Part shown: piece by piece, positions 50,567 to 58,810 of the stretch
How positions within the stretch are numbered: the first letter of the stretch is position 1
How the letters are laid out: every line of letters starts with the position of its first letter
Origin: Bradyrhizobium jicamae
GTDB taxonomy: Bacteria > Pseudomonadota > Alphaproteobacteria > Rhizobiales > Xanthobacteraceae
DNA: 64,000 nucleotides
Direction of reading: 5' to 3'
Assembly: GCF_018130695.1 (NCBI RefSeq)
Contig: NZ_JAFCJX010000019.1
Location: forward strand, 1-64,000
The notes under the pieces: generated by a model
Seen by the model: the letters and a program-made list of their open reading frames with translations, nothing else
What the model was told of the DNA's origin: nothing
Databases searched by the model: none
Program-made: the position numbers and the translations under genes

Positions 50567-50811
50567 TGCGAAAATTCATGTTCTTTAGAAAACAAGCAAT
50601 GCTAACCCGCGATCATTGCTGCTTCAATGAAGCTTAGTAATCCATCTGCGATAGTCCATTTGGGTTATTGCTACGCCGCCAACAGAAGTTCTCAAGCAGG
50701 CGGCGTTGTGCTCTTGGGGGAACGGCCGGCTGGTTCCTGATCCGTCAGCGAGGGCCGGCTGACTTACCCTCACGCAGTTTACTGAGTATTAGCCACGTTC
50801 CGTCATGGTCG

Positions 50812-50836
50812 GGAACGATGCAATTCGATTCAAGTT
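50812..50836 (+). promoter_or_regulatory. Possible EcfG-like promoter
   Basis: GGAAC, 16 bases, AGTT, one mismatch from the consensus. It lies 24 bases before ATG 50861, almost the same distance as the perfect box before 43205. The region 50567-50860 holds nothing else. Confidence 0.4.
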
Positions 50837-50860
50837 GCTCGTGAAATGGAGGTGGGGGCC

Positions 50861-51010
50861 ATGCCGCGATATCAATACTTACTCGAGCAGGCCGAACGTG
50901 CTGAGCGGTTGGCTAAGAGCGCACTGGACGCCTTGACTGTCGAACGGCTGATGGCCTTCGCGGCTGACTGCCGGCGGGAGATCACGCAGGTTTCGCAAAA
51001 GGAAGCTTGA
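50861..51010 (+). CDS. 49-residue helical protein
   Basis: The product is PRYQYLLEQAERAERLAKSA, LDALTVERLMAFAADCRREI, a two-helix protein resembling the 49615 type in its first half. ATGGAGGTGGGGGCC precedes the ATG. It lies 16 bases before tspO and is probably co-transcribed. A possible stress promoter is upstream. Confidence 0.6.
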   Translation: MPRYQYLLEQAERAERLAKSALDALTVERLMAFAADCRREITQVSQKEA

Positions 51011-51026
51011 GGCACCGAGGAAAGCA

Positions 51027-51482
51027 ATGAGCACGCGTCTTGGATTGCTGTTGCTTTTTATCGGTTTGGTTGTTGGTGCCGGATGGGTGATCGGGGCAAC
51101 GAACCTGCCTGGCGCGTGGTATGCCGGCCTTCAAAAGCCGCCATTTTATCCCCCGAATCGGGTGTTTCCGATCGCGTGGACCGTTCTCTACGTGATGATC
51201 GCGATCGCGGGCTGGCGGACCTATCTGCGCAATCCAACAGGCGTGGCGATGCAACTTTGGTTTGGGCAGTTGGCGCTGAATTTCCTCTGGTCCCCAATCT
51301 TCTTTACGCTCCATAGCATGCTAGGCGGGCTCGCAATCATTTTGGCCCTGCTGGCGGCTATCGTCGGCTTTATCGGAGTCCAATGGAGGGACGATCGGCT
51401 CGCATCGGTATTATTCGTGCCATACGCCGTGTGGGTCGGATTCGCATCGCTGTTGAACTACATGCTCTATCGGCTCAACTAG
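51027..51482 (+). CDS. tspO: TspO/MBR family tryptophan-rich sensory protein
   Basis: The 151-residue protein has five membrane helices and the family signatures WYAGLQKPPFYPPNRVFPIA, WTVLYVMIAIAGWRTY, QLALNFLWSPIFF and NYMLYRL. TspO binds porphyrins and lipids in the bacterial membrane and in Rhodobacter modulates pigment and stress genes. The length and motif spacing are normal. AGGAAAGC precedes the ATG. No tetrapyrrole gene is nearby. Confidence 0.92.
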   Translation: MSTRLGLLLLFIGLVVGAGWVIGATNLPGAWYAGLQKPPFYPPNRVFPIAWTVLYVMIAIAGWRTYLRNPTGVAMQLWFGQLALNFLWSPIFFTLHSMLGGLAIILALLAAIVGFIGVQWRDDRLASVLFVPYAVWVGFASLLNYMLYRLN

Positions 51483-51556
51483 AGCACCGGTGCACCATTT
51501 GATCACATCGTAGACTTCCCCGGCGGCATAAGGCTCAAACTCTAAGACGAAGACGC

Positions 51557-51769
51557 TCAGCGATGAGCCAATGCAAAGCCCACCAGAAAAGCGACAGCCA
51601 AAGATTGAAGCGGCGCCGCGCGAGTCGCTTCCGCCAAATGATGCAGCCACCGGTTCCGTGTTGGTAGGAGCGGCTGAAAGTCATCCTCTGCCATGTGACG
51701 GATCGCCTCTGAAGCTTGCTCAATTCGCTGCTCCGGCGTGCTCGATGGAATGAGACCTTCACTGGCCAT
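51557..51769 (-). CDS. 70-residue protein with C-terminal membrane anchor
   Basis: The soluble N-terminal part is STPEQRIEQASEAIRHMAED, with DFQPLLPTRNRWLHH; the C-terminus is one helix (LQSLAVAFLVGFALAH). This resembles the ElaB/DUF883 plan of small tail-anchored stress proteins, although the glycine signature is unclear. AAAGGAGGCACAT precedes the ATG. Confidence 0.6.
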   Translation of the reverse strand: MASEGLIPSSTPEQRIEQASEAIRHMAEDDFQPLLPTRNRWLHHLAEATRAAPLQSLAVAFLVGFALAHR

Positions 51770-51870
51770 ATGTGCCTCCTTTGGTCAGACCACAGGCTCT
51801 GCTCCTGTCTATCGTCAGACGGGCCAACTCGTTCCACTGGCGGCGAACGGCGGCCTGCTCACGACCGTTC

Positions 51871-52830
51871 CTAGCCTCCGGGATGCGCCAAGCTCCTAGG
51901 TCGCTCGCGCGTCACATCCTTTGCCTTCTTGTCAGTTCTTAGCCCCAGATAAACCGGCTGGCGGAGCTCACCCTTGCTCGTCCATTCCGCGAACCGCACC
52001 TCGGCGACCAGGGAAGGCCGGACCCAGGTCGTGACGCGCTCGTCCTTCACCTTGGCAGGGAAGGGCGACTTCGCCGACTTCAGCCTTCTCAGCTTGCCAT
52101 AGAGTTCTTCCAGGGTCTGATGGCTGAAGCCGGTGCCGACATGCCCGATGTACTGCCATGCGTCGTCTTCCCGCACCGCCAGCACCAGGGCACCGAAGAA
52201 CGGCCTTGTGCGCCTAGGCGCTGTGAAGCCTGCGATCACGACCTCCTGCCGTTGCGCGGTCTTCACCTTCAGCCAATCTGCCGTCCGGCTTCCAGACGCG
52301 TATGGACTGTCGGCGCGCTTGGCCATGATGCCTTCGAGATGCCTTCGCTCGGCTTCAGCGAAGAACTGTTTCCCGCTGCCTTTGCGGTGATTGCTGAAGG
52401 CGATCAGCTTGTGCCGCGGCAGGATGGCCTTAAGCCGCTTCTTGCGCTCCAGAAGTGGCAGCGCCCGCAGGTCTTCACCGTCGGCGAACATCAGATCGAA
52501 CGTGCAATACAGCAGCTTTGCCTCGTGGCGCAACGCGTTCTGCAGCAGCTGGAAGTGCGACACGCCGTCTGGGCCAATCGCGACGAGCTCGCCGTCAAGC
52601 ACCGCATCTCCCTTCACGTTTTCGAGTGCCTTCGCGATCTCTGTATATGAATGGCTGATGATCTTGCCGTTGCGGCTGTAGAGCGCGACCTTGCCGCGGC
52701 GGATTTCCGACACCATACGGAAGCCGTCAAACTTGTCCTCGAACACCCATGCCGGATCGTCGAACGGTGCGTCAGTCAGCGTCGCCAGCATCGGCTGCAA
52801 GCGCTTCGGCAGGGTCGACGCTCGGTTCAT
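51871..52830 (-). CDS. ATP-dependent DNA ligase, LigD-type ligase domain
   Basis: The 319-residue protein has both ligase domains. The adenylation domain (about 1-195) has FEDKFDGFRMVSEI with the AMP-accepting lysine, AVLDGELVAIG, YCTFDLMFADG, HLEGIMAKR and DWLKVKTAQRQE. The OB-fold (about 200-300) has YIGHVGTGFSHQTLEELYGK and WVRPSLVAEVRFAEW. Such enzymes seal DNA breaks and belong to the ligase part of LigD, without its polymerase and phosphoesterase domains. ATG 52830 overlaps the upstream stop (ATGA). It differs clearly from the ligase at 57758. Confidence 0.92.
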   Translation of the reverse strand: MNRASTLPKRLQPMLATLTDAPFDDPAWVFEDKFDGFRMVSEIRRGKVALYSRNGKIISHSYTEIAKALENVKGDAVLDGELVAIGPDGVSHFQLLQNALRHEAKLLYCTFDLMFADGEDLRALPLLERKKRLKAILPRHKLIAFSNHRKGSGKQFFAEAERRHLEGIMAKRADSPYASGSRTADWLKVKTAQRQEVVIAGFTAPRRTRPFFGALVLAVREDDAWQYIGHVGTGFSHQTLEELYGKLRRLKSAKSPFPAKVKDERVTTWVRPSLVAEVRFAEWTSKGELRQPVYLGLRTDKKAKDVTRERPRSLAHPGG

Positions 52831-53225
52831 TTGGAGGCCGACCGCGGATCGAAGGATGTCTTTCCAGCGTCAGAGGCTCGTTGGGGGAATGAGATCGGCG
52901 TACCGACCTCCCGATCACGACAGAGCCCTAAGCCGCATCTGAAGAGTTGCAGGGCACGCCTCCGCACCGAAGCGAATCCTTTCCAAAGTTTCGCGAACCA
53001 AGGGATCGTGAGAAGTTTTGGCTTCACGATCACGAAGAGCCGCTCGACGACCAGAAGGCTAAACGCGTAGCAGGCGACGATCATTGCCGTGCCGCTCATC
53101 CAATGGCCCTCACCAGCCACGGCCACAGCGGCAAGTTTGAGCGGCTCGACAACCGCGGTCGGTAATGCCAGCAGAAGCAGCGACGGGTAAGGTCCGAGTC
53201 CTTCGATCGATCGTCTCAAGCCCAT
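52827..53225 (-). CDS. Membrane protein of unknown function coupled to a ligase gene
   Basis: The 132-residue product has two helices: GPYPSLLLLALPTAVVEPLK and GTAMIVACYAFSLLVVERLF. Between them lies a conserved PxAxVEPLKLxAV region, and after them VKPKLLTIPWFAKLWKGFAS and a basic tail. I recall this protein as conserved in Bradyrhizobium with unknown role. The longer open frame upstream (to 53552) is the antisense of the 53338 gene. The stop overlaps the ligase start. Confidence 0.65.
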   Translation of the reverse strand: MGLRRSIEGLGPYPSLLLLALPTAVVEPLKLAAVAVAGEGHWMSGTAMIVACYAFSLLVVERLFVIVKPKLLTIPWFAKLWKGFASVRRRALQLFRCGLGLCRDREVGTPISFPQRASDAGKTSFDPRSASK

Positions 53226-53282
53226 GCGCAAAAGCCTCCGCCAGCGAAGAACGGCGGCGACCCATCGGCAGTTCCTGGTTTC

Positions 53283-53307
53283 GGAACATTCCTTGCACAA
53301 GTCCGTT
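53283..53307 (+). promoter_or_regulatory. EcfG-type general stress promoter
   Basis: GGAAC, 16 bases, CGTT, a perfect consensus match, 31 bases before ATG 53338. It may also drive the AI-2E transporter gene that follows. Confidence 0.7.
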
Positions 53308-53337
53308 TTATGGGCGGCAATCAAGAGTGGAGGCGAA

Positions 53338-53529
53338 ATGCGCACTGTAGAAGGCAAGAGCGTCGGCCGGGCCGCGAGCCTTGAAGAGGAGGTGGCAGCC
53401 TGGCGCGGCAGACGAGTGGCCCGACCTGAAGCAACGATCGGCAAAGTCCGCGTGGTACGCATTCCCAAGCGTGTGCCCCTCCCGGCTCGCCCGCCGACGG
53501 ATCGAGTTCTCTCGCCGAGACTTAGGTAG
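53338..53529 (+). CDS. Small basic protein of unknown function, EcfG-promoter-linked
   Basis: The 63-residue product reads TVEGKSVGRAASLEEEVAAW, RGRRVARPEATIGKVRVVRI, then a proline/arginine tail. GTGGAGGCGAA precedes the ATG. The LEEEVAAWR helix looks conserved. It is soluble and very basic. Confidence 0.6.
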   Translation: MRTVEGKSVGRAASLEEEVAAWRGRRVARPEATIGKVRVVRIPKRVPLPARPPTDRVLSPRLR

Positions 53530-53558
53530 CGTAGCCGCAACGGAGCTTGCACTTTCGG

Positions 53559-54704
53559 ATGACCGTCACATCGAAAGCTGCATCTAAGAAACTCCGTTCA
53601 ACGGGCTCCCGCGCGACCGCGGTTAGCTCTGTCGTGCAGAAGCCGCTTCCTTTGGGCCCGGACGCGCGCATGAATGCCAGAATTGTTCTGGCGCTGGCGC
53701 TGGCCGCGCTCGGGCTGTGGACTGCCGCAAGCTTTCTGCCTGCGCTGATTTGGGCCACCATCTTGGCCGTTGCCCTGTGGCCGTTATATCTCGCATTCGC
53801 CACGCGCTTTATGAGGGGCCCGTCAGGGGTAGCAGCCCTCGTCTTTACCATTCTCGTCGCGTTGATAATGGTGACCCCGATTTCGCTCGCCGTTTATGAG
53901 GTCGCCCAGCAAAGTGACTCGCTCGTCGACTGGCTAAAGAGAGCGCGGGAGGGCGGGATCGAGGTGCCGGACTGGATTGCCCGGCTCCCGATTGCCGCGG
54001 AGAGCTTGGAGCAATGGTGGCGCGCCAATCTGTCGGATCCGAAGGCGGCCACGGCGTGGCTGAAGACAGTTTATGCTGACAACGTATCCGACCTCTTCCG
54101 CACCCTCGGCGGTCAACTTCTTCACCGCCTCTTTCTGCTGTTCTTTTCTTTGCTGACGCTGTTCGCTCTGCTCCGCAGCGGTCGCTCGGTCGCAAACCGT
54201 TTCCTTGAGACTTGCGACCGTCTCTTCGGCGATGCAGGGGAGGGCTTGGTGGAGAAGATGATCGATGCAACACGCGCGACTGTGAACGGCACTGTGCTGG
54301 TCGCCTTAGGTGAGGGAGCCGCGATCGGCATCGGCTATTTTGTGGCGGGCGTGCCGAACGCGCTGATGCTCGTGATCTTCACTACCGCCTTCGCTTTGAT
54401 TCCGTTTGGGGCCTGGCTTGCCTTCACTGTCGCAGCGATAGTTACGATATCCGACGGCGGCAGTGGGATCGCCGGAACTTGCGTATTTCTGTGGGGCTGC
54501 CTAGTCATGCTCGCCGGTGATCATTTTGTTTGGCCGACGCTGGTAAGCGGCTCGGCGCGTCTTCCGTTTCTGCTCGCGTTCGTTGGGATATTCGGCGGGC
54601 TCGCAGCGTTCGGGCTGATGGGTCTTTTCCTCGGACCGGTCATCATGGCTGCACTGCTCGCGGTGTGGCGCGAATGGATCTTTCGCCCCCAGCCTCAAGC
54701 TTGA
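53559..54704 (+). CDS. AI-2E family transporter (PerM-like)
   Basis: The 381-residue protein has the family's layout. A pair of N-terminal helices (IVLALALAALGLWTAASFLP) and a third helix lead into a long cytoplasmic or periplasmic helical region (about 110-200). A C-terminal block then has GEGAAIGIGYFVAGVPNALM, FALIPFGAWLAF, and GLMGLFLGPVIMAALLAVWR with the typical GxxGLFxGPV motif. The family includes TqsA (autoinducer-2 export) and Na+/H+ antiporters, so the substrate is open. ATG 53559 is chosen; the first 30 residues are basic and not conserved. Confidence 0.88.
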   Translation: MTVTSKAASKKLRSTGSRATAVSSVVQKPLPLGPDARMNARIVLALALAALGLWTAASFLPALIWATILAVALWPLYLAFATRFMRGPSGVAALVFTILVALIMVTPISLAVYEVAQQSDSLVDWLKRAREGGIEVPDWIARLPIAAESLEQWWRANLSDPKAATAWLKTVYADNVSDLFRTLGGQLLHRLFLLFFSLLTLFALLRSGRSVANRFLETCDRLFGDAGEGLVEKMIDATRATVNGTVLVALGEGAAIGIGYFVAGVPNALMLVIFTTAFALIPFGAWLAFTVAAIVTISDGGSGIAGTCVFLWGCLVMLAGDHFVWPTLVSGSARLPFLLAFVGIFGGLAAFGLMGLFLGPVIMAALLAVWREWIFRPQPQA

Positions 54705-54848
54705 GGAAGCTGATCCTTGGAAGCTGTGACCTTACGTCGGATCTTGCACAGCGTCCGCGGGACAGGACGGGGAACGCATTCCGTACAGCGATCAAGTGAC
54801 CGAAGTTGCTGACCGTGTATTGAGCGTGCGTGCCTGGACAGTAGAGCG

Positions 54849-55913
54849 CTATCGCTCGGCCGGACCGGCTCGTCTCCTCTGAACCAGCCTATGAATGAAC
54901 CTCAGCTTCTCGATCACGGCAGGTGCAAGCACGAAAGGATACAAGTCCTTCGAGCCGATAGCTCGGTTCACGCTGTTCATGGCGAAGACGAACGGGAGCC
55001 AGGAGGTCACGACGCGGTCGAAGTCAGTGATCGCGTATGGATCGAAATCGAGCTTCGCCGCGAATCCTTCGGACGCTCCCGTGGAGGGAGTGACCTGAAT
55101 GCCGAATTGTGCGGCCATCTCGAGCGTATCGACAATGTGGAGGTAGTGCGCCCACGTCTCGGCAAAGTCCTCCCAGGGATGTACCGACGCGTAGGGTGAG
55201 ACGTAGCGATCTTGCCAATCGGACGGTGGACCGTCGCGGTAATGTCGTTCGAGCGTCGCTTGGTAATCTTGAGAGTCGTCTCCGAAGAGTGACCGGCATG
55301 CTTCCAGTTGGCCGCCGTCGCGCACGAGCAAGTCCCAGTAGTGATGCCCCACTTCATGCCTGAAATGACCCAGCAGTGTGCGATAGGGCTCGCCCATCTC
55401 GACCCGGCGCCTCTCCCGCTCGATGTCGTCCGCTTCCGACAAAGCGATGGTGATCACTCCGTTTTCGTGGCCAGTCATGACTTTGGCCGCAGGCGTATCG
55501 GCGAGGAAGTTGAAGATCAGGCCGTGCTTGGGGTCTTCGACGCGCGTCCGCAGCGGCAAACGCCAGCGCATCAAGGAATAGAGCAGACGATGCTTGGCCG
55601 TCTCGAGCTCGCGCCAGCCCGCCAGGTTGCTTGGTGCGGAGAGGTCCGGGATGGTGCCATTGTGCCGGCATGCCAGGCAGAAGCCGCCGTCTTGGCCTTT
55701 CGGGACAAGCCAGTTGCAAGCGTCACGGCTCGCATTGTCACAGAAGAAGCGTTGAGGGCCTCCCGTCACCGAACGAAAGGCCGAGTCCTCGGCTTCCAGT
55801 GCTACCAGGCTTTCGCTTCTTGGGTCGTACGCCAGCCTGTGGCCGCAACGGCCGCATCTTTGATTCTCGAAATAGAGAATGTTTTCGCAGGACTGACAGG
55901 AGAAAATCTTCAT
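54849..55913 (-). CDS. Zinc-ribbon zinc-dependent metallopeptidase-like protein
   Basis: The 354-residue protein starts with a zinc ribbon (IFSCQSCENILYFENQRCGRCG). A second cysteine set is CNWLV/CLAC, followed by a peptidase-like domain with the zincin motif HFRHEVGHHYWDLL (HExxH) and downstream EDFAETWAHYLHIVDTLE, which offers a third ligand. It matches the putative zinc-binding metallopeptidase family (zinc_ribbon_6 plus Zn_peptidase_2). It is cytoplasmic as there is no signal peptide; the substrate is unknown. ATG 55913 begins the ribbon; the open frame upstream is not homologous. Confidence 0.88.
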   Translation of the reverse strand: MKIFSCQSCENILYFENQRCGRCGHRLAYDPRSESLVALEAEDSAFRSVTGGPQRFFCDNASRDACNWLVPKGQDGGFCLACRHNGTIPDLSAPSNLAGWRELETAKHRLLYSLMRWRLPLRTRVEDPKHGLIFNFLADTPAAKVMTGHENGVITIALSEADDIERERRRVEMGEPYRTLLGHFRHEVGHHYWDLLVRDGGQLEACRSLFGDDSQDYQATLERHYRDGPPSDWQDRYVSPYASVHPWEDFAETWAHYLHIVDTLEMAAQFGIQVTPSTGASEGFAAKLDFDPYAITDFDRVVTSWLPFVFAMNSVNRAIGSKDLYPFVLAPAVIEKLRFIHRLVQRRRAGPAER

Positions 55914-56184
55914 CGGCGGGTATGAGGTTTTACGCGTGAGCGGTATGAACGGTCCACTTAATCTCCCATGCTGGTGTTCAGTTCCGAACGAACGGTGGAG
56001 GCGCCATTCTATTGGCTGGCGTCTCACCCGGGTTGCCTCAGGGGCGGGCCGGATGGCTCTCGCAGACCCTAGTGACCGCTGTGATCGTCGCACCCGGCCG
56101 ATCGCCGGGTGCTTGGTTTGTGACTTTGATCCTTTTGATGATGATGTCATTCGCAAACACCATCGTCGCTGTGGAGTCAACGCG

Positions 56185-56814
56185 CTACACTCGGCGTGCG
56201 CCGGTGCCGTAGAGCTGGCGCTCTCGGCGAATGTCATCCACCGCCATTGGCGGACTCGCCGCATCGAAGTCGGTCCAGCCGGATTTCCGCCAGGCAGTGC
56301 TCCGCTCCTGGAGGGTCACTGACGATTCCTGGAGGATGGCATCCAGCTGCGCGCGGTTCTGGTCAGGCACTCTCGCTGACACCAACGTTCCACCCCGACG
56401 GACACCCTCCGCATATTGCGATGCATCGTCTTTCGAGACACCTGCCTGGGTCAGCGCGCCAACGATACCTCCCGTCGTAGCACCAGCCGCGGCTCCGACC
56501 GCTGTCGACGCCAGCCAGCCCGCTGCGACAACAGGTCCCAGCCCTGGAATGGCCAGCATACCAAGCCCGGCAAGAAGTCCAGCCGCTCCGCCGAGGCCGG
56601 CACCGATGCCTGCACCTGTGCCGGCGCCCTCTGCGCGATCGTCCACGCCGTCACGGTCGCGATCGACCTTGCTGCTGGATGAATTGTACCAATTGTCGGA
56701 ATTGTTCGCGACGATGCTGATGTCCGAATGCGGCACGCCGGCGGCTTCCAGCCGCGCGACTGCACGTTCTGCGTCCGAATAATTGTCATAGAGCCTTGAG
56801 ATGGTGGTCGTCAT
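56185..56814 (-). CDS. YflT/general stress protein 17M-like protein with glycine-zipper
   Basis: The 209-residue protein has an N-terminal YflT-like domain (TISRLYDNYSDAERAVARLE, HSDISIVANNSDNW). An acidic linker with D repeats and a glycine/alanine-rich membrane-inserting segment follow (about 65-130, GIGAGLGGAAGLLAGLGMLA). A conserved region has SKDDASQYAEGVRRGGTLVS. Such proteins are heat- or osmotic-stress induced in many bacteria; the biochemical role is unclear. AAGGAGTATTTCG precedes the ATG. It follows the 57143 gene by 11 bases, so they form an operon. Confidence 0.88.
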   Translation of the reverse strand: MTTTISRLYDNYSDAERAVARLEAAGVPHSDISIVANNSDNWYNSSSSKVDRDRDGVDDRAEGAGTGAGIGAGLGGAAGLLAGLGMLAIPGLGPVVAAGWLASTAVGAAAGATTGGIVGALTQAGVSKDDASQYAEGVRRGGTLVSARVPDQNRAQLDAILQESSVTLQERSTAWRKSGWTDFDAASPPMAVDDIRRERQLYGTGARRV

Positions 56815-56825
56815 CGAAATACTCC

Positions 56826-57143
56826 TTAATTTGCCGGGTTCATGTTGCCTTGGAAGTCCACGCTGACATCGGTCTTCTTACCGGACTTGTCGGCTTTCCC
56901 GCGCCAAACTCCGTTATCGTCCTTCTTCAGGTCGGAGATGTTGGAATAACCGGCCGATTCGATCTTGGACTTCGCCTGTCCTTCGGTGAAGCTGTTGCGA
57001 CCGGCGACGGGGGCGTTCGAATTATTTTGATCAGAACTGTTGATCGCGTTGTTACCCGGGCCGCTCTGCGCTGGCTGCTGAGCATTTGCAGGTCCGGATC
57101 CCAGCAGCAATAGCGCAATGTAAAAAGCAATTAGACGTGACAT
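56826..57143 (-). CDS. Small periplasmic PepSY-like protein
   Basis: The 105-residue product has a signal peptide (RLIAFYIALLLLGSGPANA) and an asparagine/glutamine-rich linker. A compact domain follows: GQAKSKIESAGYSNISDLKK, DNGVWRGKADKSGKKTDVSV. The fold pattern resembles small PepSY-like or BON-like periplasmic stress proteins. GGAGGACAAGTG precedes ATG 57143. It is the first gene of an operon with the YflT-like gene. Confidence 0.75.
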   Translation of the reverse strand: MSRLIAFYIALLLLGSGPANAQQPAQSGPGNNAINSSDQNNSNAPVAGRNSFTEGQAKSKIESAGYSNISDLKKDDNGVWRGKADKSGKKTDVSVDFQGNMNPAN

Positions 57144-57555
57144 CACTTGTCCTCCGTACGTTGATTGTGCCGGCCGACAACTGACAGACCTTGAATTGGT
57201 TGCTTATTTTCTCCCGCTCTGCTGCGAGCGTTTCATATGGCTAACTGCCATCCGTGTTCACGTCCCGCGTTGCTCGTTCGTCGAGCAGTTCGTTCTCGGC
57301 TTGGTACCAGAAAGTGTCCCTGCTGCCCGCAGGTTCGCCAGCTTCCTACCAGAGATGAAATGCGCCAAGACGGACGTCGTCTTCGTTGATGTAGGTTGTC
57401 GGCATTCGACTTAGGGGCCTATTTCATGGACGTTCCGGTCAGACCTCTTGTTCTGACCGGAACGATCCAGGCGACTTGGGAGGAAAAACTCGTCGCAAGT
57501 TTCCAGACGTGCAGGAGAGACAAAGGTTGCTATTCTTTTGCTCCATCGTCGGTGG
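57144..57555. other. Intergenic stretch with a perfect inverted repeat
   Basis: No gene is supported over about 400 bases. At 57432-57463 GTTCCGGTCAG and CTGACCGGAAC are perfect 11-bp arms around a 10-base loop, with no T run. It could be a regulator binding site or an RNA hairpin. Confidence 0.5.
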
Positions 57556-57761
57556 CTAGTGCCGCCATCCGTCCTTGTCGAAGATAGGCTTGAACCCCGC
57601 GGCAGCCGGGCGCTTCGCCTTCACCCGTCCGGTTGCAGAGCGGGCAGGGGGACGCCGGCGCCGCCACAGGTGCAGGCTCCGTCGCCTTGCGAAGGGATGT
57701 TCGCATGGTTTTCGCAGATCCAGCCGGTGTCGTCGCAGAGCAAGCAGGAACGATGACTCAT
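57556..57761 (-). pseudogene. Small cysteine-rich (zinc-knuckle-like) protein with two frameshifts
   Basis: From ATG 57761 the frame gives CLLCDDTGWICENHANIPSQ, GDGACTCGGAGV. The expected continuation CPLCNRTGEGEAP appears in a second frame, and the ending AGFKPIFDKDGWRH in a third. Intact relatives read through as CPxCxxTGWVCExH...CTCGxAGxxCPxCN...FDKDGWRH. The start overlaps the ligase stop (ATGA). The protein probably bound zinc through CxxC pairs. Confidence 0.7.
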
Positions 57762-58681
57762 AGATCCTCCCTGATGCCACGAAAGAACGGGTGCCGCACC
57801 TTACCCTCGGCAGACTTCGTCCGATATTCGATTTCGGCCAGCACCTCGGGCTCGACCCAGATGGCCTTGTGCGCGATGCGCTTGCTGTAGGGCTGGGTCT
57901 TGCGGATCAGCGGCGTCAGGCGGGCGCGCAGTTCGGCGATCGAAGCCTTGTCGAAACCGTGGTCGACCTTGCCGGCATAGACGAGGTCATCGCCCTTGCG
58001 GCGGCCGACATAGATCCCGTCCCACTCCTTGCCGTCGAGGGCGAAGCCGGCGATGGTCAGCGTCTCGTGCTGCGCGCAGGTCTTCTTCACCCAGACGTGG
58101 CTACGGGCGCCGGTCGGGTAGACGCTGTCCCTCACCTTGGAGACAATGCCCTCGAGGCCAACCTTACAGGCGTGCTTGAATATTTCCGGGCCGTCGACCT
58201 CGAAGCTATCGCTGAACTGGACGTCGGTGCCGGCGGTGATCTTCTTCAGCTGGGCCTTGCGTTCGTGCAGCGGCAGCTTCCGCAGGTCGCGGCCGTTGAG
58301 ATAGAGCAAGTCGAAGGCGACCAGCACGATCTTCGTCGACTTGCCGCGCAGTTCGTTCTGCAGAACCGAGAAGTCCGTTGTGCCATCGGGCGCGGGCAGC
58401 ACCACCTCGCCGTCGACGATCGCCGAGGCCGCCTTGATGTGCCAGGCATCGTCGGCGATTTTCTTGAAACGCTTTGTCCAATCATTGCCGCGGCGGGTGA
58501 AGATGTGGACGGCCTCGTTGGCGAGGTGAACCTGGACGCGGTAGCCGTCGAATTTGATCTCGTGAATCCAGCGTGTGCCACTCGGCACCTTGTCGATCGG
58601 CGAGGCGAGGGCCGGAGCTATGAAGCCGGGGAAAGGGGCCTTAATCCCGATCGCCTCCGGCTTTCGACGCTGAAACGCCAC
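57758..58681 (-). CDS. ATP-dependent DNA ligase, LigD-type (intact copy of the duplicated module)
   Basis: The 307-residue protein has the adenylation domain (about 1-195: HEIKFDGYRVQVHL, AIVDGEVVLP, VAFDLLYLNGRDLRKLPL, GLEGIVSKV, VWVKKTCAQHETLTIAG). It also has the OB-fold domain (about 200-300: GKVDHGFDKASIAELRARLT, AIWVEPEVLAEIEYR). It is the ligase part of LigD without polymerase or nuclease domains. The start is GTG 58681. The gene at 43082 is nearly identical up to its fusion point, so the two are duplicates. A conserved GGAAC-N15-AGTT element lies upstream. Role: sealing double-strand breaks, normally with Ku, which is broken in this window. Confidence 0.92.
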   Translation of the reverse strand: MAFQRRKPEAIGIKAPFPGFIAPALASPIDKVPSGTRWIHEIKFDGYRVQVHLANEAVHIFTRRGNDWTKRFKKIADDAWHIKAASAIVDGEVVLPAPDGTTDFSVLQNELRGKSTKIVLVAFDLLYLNGRDLRKLPLHERKAQLKKITAGTDVQFSDSFEVDGPEIFKHACKVGLEGIVSKVRDSVYPTGARSHVWVKKTCAQHETLTIAGFALDGKEWDGIYVGRRKGDDLVYAGKVDHGFDKASIAELRARLTPLIRKTQPYSKRIAHKAIWVEPEVLAEIEYRTKSAEGKVRHPFFRGIREDL

Positions 58682-58716
58682 TGACCAAACTCCACAAACT
58701 CAAACAGGCTGATTCA

Positions 58717-58740
58717 AACTCGCACATACAAATTCGTTCC
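58717..58740 (-). promoter_or_regulatory. Conserved GGAAC-N15-AGTT element before the ligase gene
   Basis: Same boxes and spacing as at 43115-43138, though the spacer sequence differs. Possible EcfG-type promoter with a short spacer. Confidence 0.4.
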
Positions 58741-58757
58741 GATCATTCCTCGCGCCG

Positions 58758-58782
58758 GGAACCCTCTGAGTCAATTCGCGTT
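58758..58782 (+). promoter_or_regulatory. EcfG-type general stress promoter of the second DUF3606 gene
   Basis: GGAAC, 16 bases, CGTT, perfect match, 28 bases before ATG 58811. The boxes match those at 43155 while the spacer has diverged. Confidence 0.75.
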
Positions 58783-58810
58783 TGGCCTTCTTCGTGAAAG
58801 GAGATCTGGA

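Noticed and set aside
53226..53552. N-terminal extension of the 52827 membrane protein to 53552
   Set aside because: This part is antisense to the EcfG-linked gene at 53338, and the membrane protein homology begins at 53225.
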